Source: Terebella lapidaria (lineage: Eukaryota > Annelida > Polychaeta > Terebellida > Terebellidae). From it: a stretch of DNA of 64,000 nt. The notes under the pieces were generated by a model. The model was not told the DNA's origin and ran no database searches. It saw only the letters and a list, made by a program, of their open reading frames with translations. The DNA is taken from assembly GCA_949152475.1 (NCBI GenBank), contig OX424564.1:31432165-31496164 (forward strand). Reading direction: 5' to 3'. The translations under genes and the position numbers were made by a program. Every line of letters begins with the position of its first letter. Within the stretch, counting starts at the first letter, position 1. This document shows, in pieces, positions 9,458 to 21,800 of this stretch.

Positions 9458-10022
9458 TAGGGTCCGCATAAGTACAGGTTTTGTTACTCGAGTACTCGGG
9501 TGATGGGACTCGATTCGTAACCGAGTACTCGTATCAAGCTACGATATTACAGCTGTAGTGTAGATTACATTGGCAAAAATTCAGAAAAATTCACTATGTA
9601 TTGCACTGAGCTAGCTAGTAGACTGCTGAATCAATGAGTGGGGGTATTCAAAAAGTGAAATCTTACGCTGTCAAGCAGTTTAGAATTAAATATAAAGATA
9701 TAATCACTAAATTACTGAACAGCTGAAGTTGTTTTCCTTCTCATTCTTGTTTGCATCACATGACTTACTTGCATCAAGTCATTTGTTTGCATCACGTGAC
9801 TCATCGCATTTAAGTGATTCGCCAGTTGGCGCAACTATTCCCTGTTCAAAACAATGTCACACAACAACTCGATATTTTCCCAACATTTTGTCAAGGTTTT
9901 CATGGTTTTGAGTGTTCATTTCATGATTTATTTTAGTTTCATTCAACAAGTACTCAGTTATCAATTTAAAATTTGGTTCATGCTGTGACTCGACTCGTTG
10001 ACGAGTACTTGTGCTGTCCCTA
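9458..10022. mobile_element. Non-autonomous hAT-type DNA transposon (565 bp)
   Basis: The left end TAGGGTCCGCATAAGTAC is inverted at the right end as TAGGGACAGCACAAGTAC (15 of 18 identical). A perfect 8-bp duplication TATTCGGT flanks it, the hallmark of hAT transposases. Subterminal CGAGTACTCG palindromes (near 9490 and 9524) and related ACGAGTAC motifs near the right end fit hAT subterminal binding sites. No transposase domain is present. It lies about 170 bp upstream of the first recognised exon of the C2H2 gene, in its 5' flank or a 5' UTR intron. Confidence 0.85.
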
Positions 10023-10030
10023 TATTCGGT
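10023..10030. repeat. 8-bp target-site duplication, right copy (TATTCGGT)
   Basis: Identical to 9450-9457 and directly follows the right inverted terminus. Confidence 0.85.
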
Positions 10031-10196
10031 CTTTGCAGCAGAATGATTTAGCAGTTCTGTTGATAATTCTAGTTTACATGCGTATGCATTTCTGTTCCAG
10101 AATGTAATACATGTATTCAGAATGCCCAATACTAAACGGACAGAGCTATACTCATATGAACAAATCTACCAGAATACTCCCTTTTATTCTTCACAG

Positions 10197-13108
10197 GTAC
10201 TGATGATATCAGCGATTCACATAGTGGAAACCCCCCACGACGATGATGAACCCTGATATAAATTGTAACCAGGGGCCCATGTCCACAGTTCAGCAATGTG
10301 CGAGACTGGACCATGCTGGAACTGCTAGTGGTGGCAGGGAAGAGCTGGAAGGTGATTATGGATATTTGAATAGCCGAATAGTTCTTTGTATCAAGTATGA
10401 ACATTATGCAAGACAGCGATACAACTAGTCCTGTCTCCTGCGGAATTACAACATCACTACGTTGAAAAAGATTTCTCACTTACCAGTTGATTTGCTGGTA
10501 GCGCATGTCAGTGAATGAAATGGCAGCGAGAAACTGGATTGGTGAAGTACGATTGAGATTGAAATATGTTTCATGTAATGATTGAAAGTCGAAATAATTT
10601 GTCGTTATGGCATCATGTCCAATTTTCTTTGGCTATACTACATGCATTTGAATATAACATCACTAAATATTGTTGTGGCCTGGCAGCTTTGGCAGTACAA
10701 TCATATATCTTTATATCTTATTGCCATGATTGGTCTTTATCTTTTTCAGTGATGCAAGTGATAGTTGTTCACCTAGACCTGTTCATGTGTGGAACTTGCG
10801 GCAAACAATCGACAGACATTCTGGATCATGTTCTGCACAAGAGTCAGCGTAAGTTTTTGCCATTTTATAGACGGTGTGAGGCAGTGAGCTAAATTGTTTG
10901 ACTGAAAACTGGTACTGTGCTGGCAATACCTGACACCCAATATGGGTTTCTGGCAATACATGTACCATTATGTGTACTACACATACAAGAGTTTAAATTT
11001 TATGAATAATTGGGCCACATTTACTTACTTTATTGTAGGGCATAGATGTATGATATTAGAGGTAAAGAATTCAACTTTACATGTTAAAAATGCTCCAGGT
11101 GTCTTGAGTTCATTCTCTTTATTACTCTAAATGTAGGCAATCATACTCTTTGCCATACTCTTTGTCATACTCATTACTCAATCAGGCTCTTTTTCTTTGC
11201 CAACTTTCAGATCCTACATCAACGATGTACACATGTGAGTTGTGCAAGTTGGTCTACCCATGTCGCAAATCTCTTCTCCAACACTACAGCGGTCCGCACA
11301 GTTTGGCTAAACTCCAAACCTTGAAGACGGAAGAGTGTGATAAGCAGCCTTCGCCACAAGTGATGATTCTTCCAGAAAGCAACTGCTACCTTGAGAATGC
11401 CGAGACGAAACACATCCTTTCATGGAAGATGCCGTCACAGGTTCTGAGTAAAGAAAATGGCGGGGAATCGGGATGCACCGTTGCCTCTCCATTGGTCTTA
11501 AAGGACCTTGGCCAGGTCGGTCAAGAGGAAGGTGATGGCGTTGACTTGGTAGTGCATGACCATGGCTCCATCTGTCAGAAAGAGAAAAAGGACAGTCAGC
11601 CAGGAAAAGATATAATTCCAAGTAAATCCTCTTCAAGGGCAAGGTCCAAACAGTTGCTCAAAACTGCGAAGAGAACGTTGACCCATGTGAGAGGTCCGTT
11701 GGTCTGTTCAGACTTCATTGCAGGTCAGCCAGATGGAGCGTCAACGTCATGCGCGAGAACTACTTCTAGAAAACCACGTATTCTTCAGCGCCGTGTTGCT
11801 TTGACAACTGAGATCAACAGAAAGCAACTGGGACAGAATTTGACTTCGAATGTTGAACAGCCACTGGTGAAACCCAAAGTCAAACGCAAAAGCAGCACAT
11901 CTTCTGGAACCGAGATACCAAAGATAACAATCATAGAGAAAGATGGTGACTTACACGAGGATTCTCAACCACAACCGAAACAACCAATGATGCAACCACA
12001 AGTGCCACTACCAGCACCATCTGTACCAGTCGCCTTGGAGATCAAAGAAAAGGTCCAGTGCCTCCATTGTGACTTTGCCAGTCATAACCGCGATGAACTG
12101 TCGCACCACATGAATACAAAGCATAAACAAACTCTCGAGTTGCCTGATAGCTTGAGGTCACTTCATAGTGAGGAGGACAGTCCTTTGAAGAAGGAACAAA
12201 GCGGTAGAGGTGAAACGGACTTTGGTGGCACAAGCGAACGGAAGTCGAGGAAACCACGGCAACCACGGAAAGTCGAGCGTCAAGATCTGCCAGGTGTCTA
12301 CCCTTGCAGCCAGTGCGGGAAAAGTTTCCAAAGACTTCGGTATCTGCGCAAACACGCCCACGTTCATCGCACCGAGAAGAAATTCATTTGTGATGAGTGT
12401 GGGAAACTGTTCAAATGCAAGGGATACCTACGCGTTCACCAGCGGAAGACACATGAGGGCGAAGAGAAGGTATTTAAGTGTAACCAGTGTGAATTTGAGT
12501 CATCAATTAATGCCGCAATTCACGCACATCGACAGATTCACAGTCAGGGTAGCGTACTTTGTGATACGTGTGGCTACGCGTACACGGACAAAGCAACACT
12601 AGCGAAACACAAACGCGTTCACGATCCACGTCGACCATTCGCTTGTAACTTTCCCGGGTGCACATGGCGATTCAAGACTGAGATCATGTGCAAAGCTCAC
12701 ATCCGGGCACATACAACTGAGGGTAAATTTCGGTGCGCATATTGCGGCTACGTTTTCCGACACAAGCACCATCTCCAGCGCCATGAAGCGAACGTGCATG
12801 GGATCAAACATCAGAAATCTAAAACTGCAAATGCAAAGGAACCGTGCGCAGAACTGTACACGACTTACACTCAAGAACAGATGGAGGACGGTGTCAATAT
12901 CATCGTTAGTACGGAGATAGACGAACAACAACTCAAACTGGACGATGGACAAATTCCTCAGCAGTTTCTCATCATTGAACCTGAAGGAGAAACTGCGATG
13001 ATAGGATACGGCGCTTGCGAACTTGAGTCGCTGTCGTCGAGTTATGTGTCGATGACACAAAAAGCAGATGAAGGAACAATTACAAACATGGAAAATGGCA
13101 GCACATAG
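10197..13108 (+). CDS. C2H2 zinc-finger protein, 701 aa, nine fingers, three coding exons
   Basis: Coding exons 10243-10351, 10750-10848 and 11211-13108 join in phase (1, 1) to 702 codons including TAG. Translation starts at MMNPDINCNQ: an in-frame TGA at 10201 in the same exon excludes an earlier start, and 10197-10242 is 5' UTR after an acceptor at 10196. Fingers lie at about residues 50-70, 78-99, 353-374, 435-455, 463-484, 493-513, 520-540, 548-570 (C-x4-C type, CNFPGC) and 578-599. A long basic, low-complexity linker (about 100-350) separates the N-terminal pair from the C-terminal cluster. An acidic tail (EIDEQQLKLDDGQ) follows the last finger and could be an activation domain. No KRAB, BTB or SCAN domain is present. 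The layout recalls ZFP64-like proteins, but I cannot assign orthology. Predicted nuclear DNA-binding regulator. Confidence 0.9.
10243..10351 (+). CDS. C2H2 gene coding exon 1
   Basis: Begins at tandem ATGs (10243, 10246) and encodes MMNPDINCNQGPMSTVQQ to GGREELE. The donor GTGATT at 10352 is weak but phase-correct (phase 1). The acceptor of this exon is TTCTTCACAG at 10196. Confidence 0.75.
10750..10848 (+). CDS. C2H2 gene coding exon 2 (first finger)
   Basis: The acceptor is CTTTTTCAG and the donor GTAAGT. It encodes VMQVIVVHLDLFMCGTCGK and then QSTDILDHVLHKSQ. It holds three ligands of finger 1 (C50, C53, H66); the fourth His codon is split across the next intron. Confidence 0.85.
11211..13108 (+). 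CDS. C2H2 gene coding exon 3 (fingers 2-9 and C-terminus)
   Basis: The acceptor TTTGCCAACTTTCAG precedes it. The exon completes H70, then reads PTSTMYTCELC onwards to NMENGST and TAG at 13106-13108. The open frame extends 61 bp upstream into the intron, so the apparent Met at 11150 is not the start. Confidence 0.93.
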
Positions 13109-13918
13109 CAAAGACTAATCTTGTTTCAGTTTTGCGATGTAATTTATTGGCGACACATGCAGGGCATTATATGAGTGCCTTTTGCTTATAGTCATTGGCT
13201 TGTAGAATGAAAATTCAAAGACTCACTGTAGATGCTTTAACATTTAAAATTTCCACAATCATGAATATCAGGTGTTTCAAACAAGGTATGAACATGTTCA
13301 ATGTCACACTATTAAAATCCTTGCCACAAAAAATTAAATAATGTGATATATTCATTTCAAGAGAAATTATGAGTTTATATTCGCATGAGAGAATTTACTG
13401 TTTAACAATTTTTGTGAGTTATTTATTGGTATATGATGAACTTCAGTACCGGTATAACCCGGTTCACCCATGAAATCCTTTCTTCAGAAATGCCTCTCCA
13501 AAACAGTTCAATCAGGATATCAAACATAACAGAACTTTTGACTATTGGAGGCATTCTGATCAGCAACTTTTGAATCACATATCGTGCATATTGCTTCTAT
13601 TGTTTGATCGAGGTAGGTTTAGGTAAAAGTGCAAATCATAATGCACCTTAAATATGTTGGGTCTACAGATCATAACGTTATCAATTTAATGACGCCTGAT
13701 TTTGTTTCTATTTTCTGTAGTCATAAATTTGTTAGGTTTTCTTCAAATTACACCATAATATTTGAATATTAAAAGCTAAATTGTATCAAATATTGAAGGT
13801 GATTCTTGGTACCAGAATTAATAATGAACCATCTGTTTAGCATGTTCATTAGTTTACATATCATAATTTGTTTACATATCACAAAAATATGATTTTGTGA
13901 AGAATGGTTATGAAGTGC
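13109..13918 (+). other. Probable 3' UTR / flank of the C2H2 gene
   Basis: AT-rich noncoding sequence after the stop codon. Weak ATTAAA-type signals occur (for example near 13,311 and 13,334), but I cannot choose a cleavage site. Confidence 0.4.
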
Positions 13919-13959
13919 TTATATAGGTGTCGGTGATAATATTTTGTAGACCCAACCAA

Positions 13960-15150
13960 ACGAGACGCCATAGGCGACGCACTTGCCGGAATTCTGAAGG
14001 TCAAAGGTCAAATTCAAGGTCACATAAGAACGTCCTTTTGATATGCTACAATATGGTCCTAGTTTGAACTCTACGACGATTAGTTCCGAAGTTATTGTCA
14101 TTTATGTTATTTTGACTTTTTTTACTTTGACCTTGACCTTTGACCTTGGGTCACGAAAATTGTGCATTGCCTGTGCAACGAGCTATAGAATATTCTTGAA
14201 TAATTTCATCAGAATCGAACAAGAATTGTGGACACTATGGCCTTTTCAAATTTCGATGACATGATGTCACTGTGACGTCAATAAACGTCACATCTGAAAA
14301 CTAATGGAATAGTATCAGGGGATCAAGACCTATTTGATACACTACTTGATAGGCGTTAGTCAGTTTGAAAATTTGACCTCGAAGCTTTGCTCATGTGACC
14401 TCATTTTTCTACTAAGTTCAAGGTCAATGATGGAAATGACATATATGTCTGATTGCCATACCTCTTCTGAATGATATGGATAAAATTTCATGAGACTACC
14501 GCAATTCAAGCAGATGTTATTACCGAAAATGTGTTTTTCTGGGATTTCTGTGACCTTGACCTCTGTACTTCAATTCGTAGAGGTCAATGCCGATAATATG
14601 CATAGCAAGTTTCAAGTGATTCCATAAATATTGACGCTGTTATGGTCTTCTGAAATTTCGGAAATTTGATGTTTATGACGTCACTGTCATGTCAGTGTAC
14701 GTCATAGCGCCGAAAATAAGATTTCATTGAAATCAGGGACTCAAAACCTTTCTAACGATATACTACTCGATATGGTGCGCTGACCTTCGTACTTGACCTT
14801 GAGTTCCACCTCAGGCGAACTTCTAAAGGTCAAATGTCAAGGTCACAAAAGATAGAACTCGAGTATATCTACAATATGCACTTGATTTGAAGTCTACGAC
14901 GATTAGAACCGGAGTTATGGGCACTTCTGTTTTCGACGTTTTGCGTAACCTTGACCTTGACCTTCGATCTAGATTCACCAAAATAGTGCGGTGCATGCCC
15001 AGTAACCTACCGATATTGAGTATGTAATATGAACAGATTTGACCTAGAACTGTGGACGCTAGATGCAAACAAACAAACGCATCCATCCATCCACGAACAG
15101 ACCAACATACTTGCCGAAATCATAGATTCCGGCATTTCGGCAAGTAACAA
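13960..15150. mobile_element. Degenerate rolling-circle-like (Helentron/pearl-type) non-autonomous element with AGGTCA motifs
   Basis: The left end has the short stem CGCC-ATA-GGCG (13966-13976) followed by CACTTGCCGG. The right end has a perfect 12-bp hairpin at 15109-15145 after (CATC)n. A block at about 13,990-14,240 is repeated at about 14,815-15,060: both carry AAGGTCA runs, TCTACGACGATTAG and TGACCTTGACCTT. Subterminal hairpins plus tandemly repeated cores without a coding region fit Helentron-associated elements. No Rep/helicase is present, and the family call is an inference. Confidence 0.5.
15109..15145. repeat. Perfect 12-bp hairpin at the element's right end
   Basis: ACTTGCCGAAAT (15109-15120) and ATTTCGGCAAGT (15134-15145) are exact reverse complements around a 13-nt loop. 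The core TGCCGAAAT also occurs in the terminal hairpin at 54.3 kb. Confidence 0.85.
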
Positions 15151-18100
15151 AAACAAAACACGACTTGATGCAGTCCAATTTATTTTCACTATATTTGAAA
15201 ATAAATAGGGTAGAATATATTTTACATGGTACAGTTATCGATTCACCAAAGAAAAGAAAAAACTTACATTTTACAAGTATATTACACAACATGTCAATTC
15301 ACCAATGCTTTCACAGTCACCATGGCAACAATACAACATCATATCACTCGCTCTCCCGAAAAAGACGCCACCTTACAATCAACGTATCATATATATACCA
15401 GTAACATAGTCATATGAATATAGATCAATGGATTTCCTAACCATCAAAAATTACTGAAATACAATTCGTAATATTACATAATAAAAGATGGTGACTACCA
15501 TATTTCAGCGACAACTATTCAAATAGCATCCAGAACGTGTGGAGATCTACATTTTCGATTCATTATTCATTGGAAAATATTCCTTCATTCAAACAACAAT
15601 TCAGTCGGTTTTATGGGCGTTACATTTTCATACACGAAAACAAGCACGAAAAACAGAAAAACGCACTCGATTTTTATAACAAACACAATCACTGGTTTGG
15701 CCCACGAGTACGTATGTATATATTAACAAATCCATTAACTGTAACATATATACATACAATACATAGTAAGTCATAATTACATAAATATCCAAGTGATATT
15801 ATCATATATATTATGTATATATTAAGTACTGATAAAACAAAACTAAAACATTTTTATTTTTTCAAACGGAAAAGAACGTAACAAAGGCATGCACATTACA
15901 CAACAGATTGGACATGTTCATTCTTGCTCGAATAATGACAAAATTTGCATTCCTAATGATAAATATATTTAGCTCCATAATCATGTAACAGGAAGAAACA
16001 TTACTGTGAGGACAGCAATGAAATACTTAATTCACGCTTGCCACACAGGAATTATTTGCGCATGGTCTTAACGTCAAGCACATTAGAACATGTTTTGACC
16101 ACGCAAAATTTTCTTCGCGTTCCACAACTCGATTTCAACAATAAATCTGCATTTATGGCTTGTATATTTCTTTGCAAACTGCGTTGGGGCTGACACCATT
16201 AACAACACATACATCTGTTGCTACTAATCCTGCTTTTAGATCAATGTACGATATGGTTTTGACCTGTATACAACAAACAGCTACAGTACAGCATTTGGTC
16301 GCAAATCATTTTGATCAGTAAACTTTGTCGGTTCATATTGAGGCAAACTGCGAACAAAGCTAGAAAAAAAAACTTGTTTCAATTCTCATTTTGTTTATTG
16401 GAGCATGAACTCCACACAGGGCATTGATCGAGCAGCTATTTTTTTTTTTGGTCGCTCCAACTAAAAATTTTGAGTGCATTTTAATGAGAAAATCAATATG
16501 GTGGCAAAGTACCAGTCATGCTTTTAAAGCCATTTTCGTGAATACTATTTGGATATTTTGTTGGAAATACTCATCATAAACATGATAAAGGTGGGAATGA
16601 CGCCACATGTGGAAATATTTTCGATATGATACCCATAGCTGATAACATATCTGCATGGATATACAACATATGGTCCGTATGATAAGGGGTATCAATGATA
16701 ATTATGTTTCACTTAATATTGACAGTTTGTTCAGACCATTAAGATATGCAATAATTAAACTTAATGAACCAATTTGAACTCGTCAGCTATTTTGAACTCG
16801 TCAAACACATTCACAATAGGACTATAGTAATAATACAGGGCAAAAATACGTTTGTTACATTCAAAAGTGATCGTTGCCACATCCCACTTTTTTTTCCTGA
16901 ATGAACCCATTTTGAAAAGAAATTCAATAACTGGAAATATTGTATACTTTTTATATGGCCAGATGTTACAAGCGATGTCAAGCACCATCTGAACAATGCA
17001 TTTTTCATTGGAATTGAAAATAGTTCAGTGTGCCACCATCTTGCATAGAGATGTGAATAAAATTAACCATTCCTATTTTTGTGTACACCACCAAATTCTT
17101 ATACCAAAAGAAAAAAAATTTATTGTAGCAGTTCTCTAAGCAAGTACATGTATGACCTAGCAAAAAAGAGACAAGAATTTGATCATTATGATCGAAATTA
17201 CTCATGACAAATGTCCCTTTAAGATAATATGGTTTAGATCACTGGGCATAGTGTGTTGTACAGGCTGGCTTTGTAAATTTGTTCTGTACATTTTGTTGAA
17301 GACCCTGTCTGTTGATTTACGTTTATTCTTGGCGATGCCAATGCGCCGCCCTATTGTTGGCGCATTGTTTTATGTTCTTAAGATTTGTTTCAAATTGATC
17401 ACATTAATACTTGCCAGGAGTTCGTTTGATTGGCCTTTGATCAAGTCGAAATCAAATGTTATATACGTACATCTGCACGATCACGCGAGCATCAAAGCAG
17501 CATCATTTAGTAAAATACCAAGCATTTTGTTATCAGAGCAGAAAAACAAAAACATTGCGGCTCACAAATATTATGATACATACACAACTTTCCTATACAG
17601 TATTTGAAGTATAAATGAACAAAACATTACCAAACAGTTGGATATTTCAGTCCAGTTGTGAAAATTTGTGCTCATCAATTTGCAAAATATTCGTTTCTCG
17701 CTCGCATCGTTATACACTGTTCCTAGGATTAATGAAACACCGACATTTTTTTTTTCAAATTGAGCATAGATTTGAAGCCCCTGAGTGACTTTTGAAGGAT
17801 TCACAACATGATACTCATGACTGAAATAATACATAATTTGATATTGAATCAATATAAACATCGAGGAATGTCATTTTTCAACATCAGTTCTACTGATCAA
17901 CAGTATAGTGCACATACCAGTATATAATATCGTGCCACTGTATCTCAAATGAAAACATTATACATGTACATATACTCACACCTCATGTTAATGAGTGCAA
18001 TATTATCTCTATTTCTAACATCCATTATGATTCCAACACTTGGAATGCCAGACAGTCATTAAGTACCATGCAAATAAATAGATAATGAACGAACCATGAT

Positions 18101-18783
18101 ACAGCAATACTTATAATACTGCCTTTTGTAATGTCGACCAACACATTTCACTCACGTCTTTTTTCCTCGAACATTCTACAAACAAACTACACAATAAATA
18201 ACAGTATAATATTGCACGTATTCAGTTTGTTTACGTTTTGGGAATGGGTGCAGTCAATATATGATACAGTGTACGATTCAATGCTCAAAAACGAGCGGTG
18301 ATTTTTACAACAAAGATCAATTCTGCTTTTGAATCAATGTCATTCATTGTCGCCATCGTAACCATAGCAACCAAAAGTCATGCCAGATGTCGTTAATATA
18401 ACTGTGCAATATTGGTGACTCATGGGGTGCGCTGCATTGCGGGTTATGCAAATTACCCATCATGAATATGCATGGTGAGCGAGTTGGATTTTGGCTTAAT
18501 TTTTCAGAACACATAATTCAATGCTGAACTTGTCAATAACAATATTCCGCTCACAAGATGATCCATCTGAAATACAGACTTTGTCAAAAAGTTCCGTGCA
18601 AATCAGTTCACGCTGACGAATCTACAGACATGGTCAAAAGTTGCGAAAGAGAATTTTCCAAGAGGTAATTCGTCCGGTAGTTACAGTAAACACGGCAACC
18701 CCAGATCCAGAAGGCAAGTTGTTTCGACTACGGGCGTGGCCAAAATTATCAGTGACTGGTGATCCGACCCAAAAGCATAGTCA
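15151..18783. other. Intergenic region and probable TOX 3' UTR
   Basis: No coding exons are recognised. The right part should contain the TOX 3' UTR (minus strand). TTTATT, the complement of AATAAA, occurs several times, for example near 17,317, but no site stands out. Two X-box palindromes (15316-15329 and 18358-18371) lie here. Confidence 0.45.
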
Positions 18784-18847
18784 TTACTTGACTGAGGCGT
18801 ACGGACTTGAACCTGGTCTTGAAGCAACCCACTGAGTAAACGCATCT
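18784..18847 (-). CDS. TOX: TOX terminal exon
   Basis: The acceptor TTTTGCTTTCAG is at 18848-18849. It completes the Arg codon of HCR and encodes [20 protein letters not shown], then TAA at 18786-18784. It is homologous to the HCRDVF-AWVASR end of vertebrate TOX4. Confidence 0.9.
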
Positions 18848-21800
18848 CTGAAAGCAAAAGAGTATATCCCATTTAGCTAAGGTTCACTTTCAATTTGGAT
18901 AGTTTGATAATTTGCTAGGCACCAAAACAGGAATTAAACCCTACAAAATGCTAGGAATTTATCAATTTAGTTTTTCATTTACAGCAAAATAACACTGTGC
19001 GACAGTAATTTACACAAAGCTACTGCTGACAAATTCCACACTTTAGATAAACCAAAATAAACTGCTATGAATTACAAATAAATTTCAAATTTGAAATAGA
19101 AAACTATATATTGATAAATTCCAAATAAATTTTGACACCATCCATCATGCCTACATTATATATCATGAAGTCTACAACAGACTACAGACCTGCAGTGGTT
19201 GACCACACAGTCATTGCTGCAATACTCATTATCCCAGCCGCGGCTATGTATGGCGGGGTTCCCGCAGCCATTGCGCACGCACATCGCAGCTGTCGGGCTG
19301 TCCATCGCCATCGGTGGGGAATTTGACAACACCTTTGATGGAGAGCGGGTTTTGTGTGGTTTAACACATTTAATTTGAAATTTGTAGGTGTATCTAGCAG
19401 GATTTCACGGGAAATTTCTTGAGAATAACAATTTACGATGCAATAAAAAATTTTGTATTGGTTAAAAAAAAATAAATCCTGACATTTATATTCATTGTAT
19501 GTTCATGACAATTTCACACACAGAATATCATGAAAATTCCAGGAATCATACCTGAGCTCCCATGTAGCCATCGTGCATTCCTAGTGCCTCCGGGGGTGAT
19601 GCCACCATGGTGTTAGGGGACAGGCCGCCGCCCGGTCCTCGGGGGTGCAGGGGCATGTGCCCGCCCCCCATAGGCCCTATCCCGACCCCCACTCCATGCC
19701 CCATCATCCCACCGTAGTGCTGTGGGGGTGGCGGGCCCATCATGTGCCCGGGGTTGGGCACCATGTTGCCATGATTACCAGGCGGCATGTGCGTTAGGGG
19801 CATGCCGGGCATCGCCGTTGTCATGGCGTGCTGCGTCGTCATGGGGACGGTTGTCATGGCCGGGGCGGGGAGGCTCGGATGGCTGGGGGGTGAGCTACGG
19901 GTCTGTTGGTTGGGGGCTGGGTGTGGTTGTGGGGGTGATGAGTTTTTGGCGCTTCTTGAGTTGGACGTGGAGCTGTCGCCGTTTTCTAAGGCACCCTGTT
20001 TCAAGCAAAGAACAAACATGTTTTTATTAATGCATCCCAGAATAAATTTCTTGGAATTTCAAAATAAATGTAATGTAAAATGTAATGTAAATATTTCTCA
20101 TTATTCAAGTTTTTCATAGAAGAAACCAAATTATTTCTGTCAGTTACATGTACGTTGCATGCATATGGAACTACATCGAAGCAGTATATATACCGGTAAG
20201 ATAATAAACAACACTCAAATAGATATATTCCAGGAAAGATACCAATCACAGACAGGAAGCAGCAAACGATCGGCAATCGGGAACATTAAACTTACGGAGG
20301 ATACAAGGGTAGCACGATATGCAGCAAGCTGTTTGAGATATTCCTTTTTGGCCGTCTCCGTTCTCTTCTTGTAATCCTGCGACGTAAAAAGAATCACAGG
20401 CGAAAAATAAACATGTGTGCTTTACTTTGAGTAGACGAATTCCATGGCACAGTCGAAATTGCATTATTAGTTCATACGACTTGACCTTGCCATGTCATTG
20501 GCGAAAAATTACTTTTTATGGGCGCTTTTATGCTCGTTTATTTTTCCTCGCTTTGTGATGGCAATATAATTATCTTTTGTTCTGTGAATTACATAACATC
20601 GAACAAAGGCAGAGCCCAGCGAAAAAATCAAGGGAAAAGCATATCTGACATTTGCAGGCACAATAGACAACAATAACAGACATGAATGTCGCTACGAACA
20701 TGTAATGTCATCTATGAGGAACCCCTAACGCGGCCGAACATTAGCATTCTCTTCTGCGGGGAACATGGCAAGATAAAACCAATTTATTCATGACCGGCAG
20801 TCACAAATAACGAATGCTCCCTCTCCCTCTCTCCCCCCCACCCTCCATCTCTTCAAATGGAAAACAGTTCTCCCTTTCTCGCACAAAAACATATGTCAGA
20901 TTTCATGTTGGTAAAACACTATAGATAACTCGCATCTTTTCCCGGATTCTGGCAGATTTCCGTTAACGAAAACTGACACCTTACTTTAAAGTGAGATAGA
21001 AGTTTTTAAAATGACAGGACAGGTTTTGATTTGACATGGCATATTATTTCTAACTTACATTTTTGTGGTCTTCTGCGAGGCCGTCCCACATGGAGGCCAC
21101 GATTTTGGAAACCTCGCCGAAACTGGCGTTGGGATTTCTTGTCTTGATCGCGGCCTGCGTGTCTCGGAAAAATAATGCGTATGCGGACACTGGCCTGCAA
21201 AAGGAGGGAAAACACAGCACATGTAATTGTTGTCATGCAAAACATGAACATGATGGAGTATGAAACATGTCAATGTTTATATTGAGAACGGGAAATGGAA
21301 ATGATTCTTTGATCTTTGGATTCTGATACGAGAGTTTACATATTTGAACGACAACTCCTTCACAGAAATGATAAACATGTACAATGCTATTATTGATATG
21401 CCTAGTGTTTGGCAATAATGCAATTTACATAGAGACATCAAAGGTGGAAAAAAGGAAAACTCACTTTTGAGGCTCATTCGGGTCTTTCTTCTTGCGCTTT
21501 TTGGGCGTTCTCGCTTTCTTTGGCGCCGGTTGTGACGGACTTTTGGACTTTGGAACTACTGGAGCATTACGCTTCTGCGCCAACTGAAAATATAATATCA
21601 TGCGATTACGTTAAACCAATTTAAGTTGATTATCATGAATTATATTGGAGGGGAAAAAGAGATTGGCATAAACAAAAAGTTTTTGGTTCACATGAAAAAG
21701 ATACTCTTTGGCATATTGTTCCACGAACAATCTAGTTACGATTGCTTTCTCGTTTTTGCAAAGCAATGACTGTCAAATATATTTTGCGTCCATTTGATAA

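Noticed and set aside
11150-11210. Methionine at 11150 as the start of the zinc-finger protein
   Set aside because: It lies in intron sequence ahead of a clear TTTCAG acceptor. Exons at 10243 and 10750 join in phase and supply a first finger, including the split His codon.
12599-13111. 170-codon minus-strand ORF opposite the C2H2 gene
   Set aside because: It is antisense to the finger-encoding exon, has no domain and no splice partners; a shadow of the real frame.
19722-20119. Gly/Trp-rich plus-strand ORFs
   Set aside because: Antisense of the low-complexity TOX exon 19552-19995.
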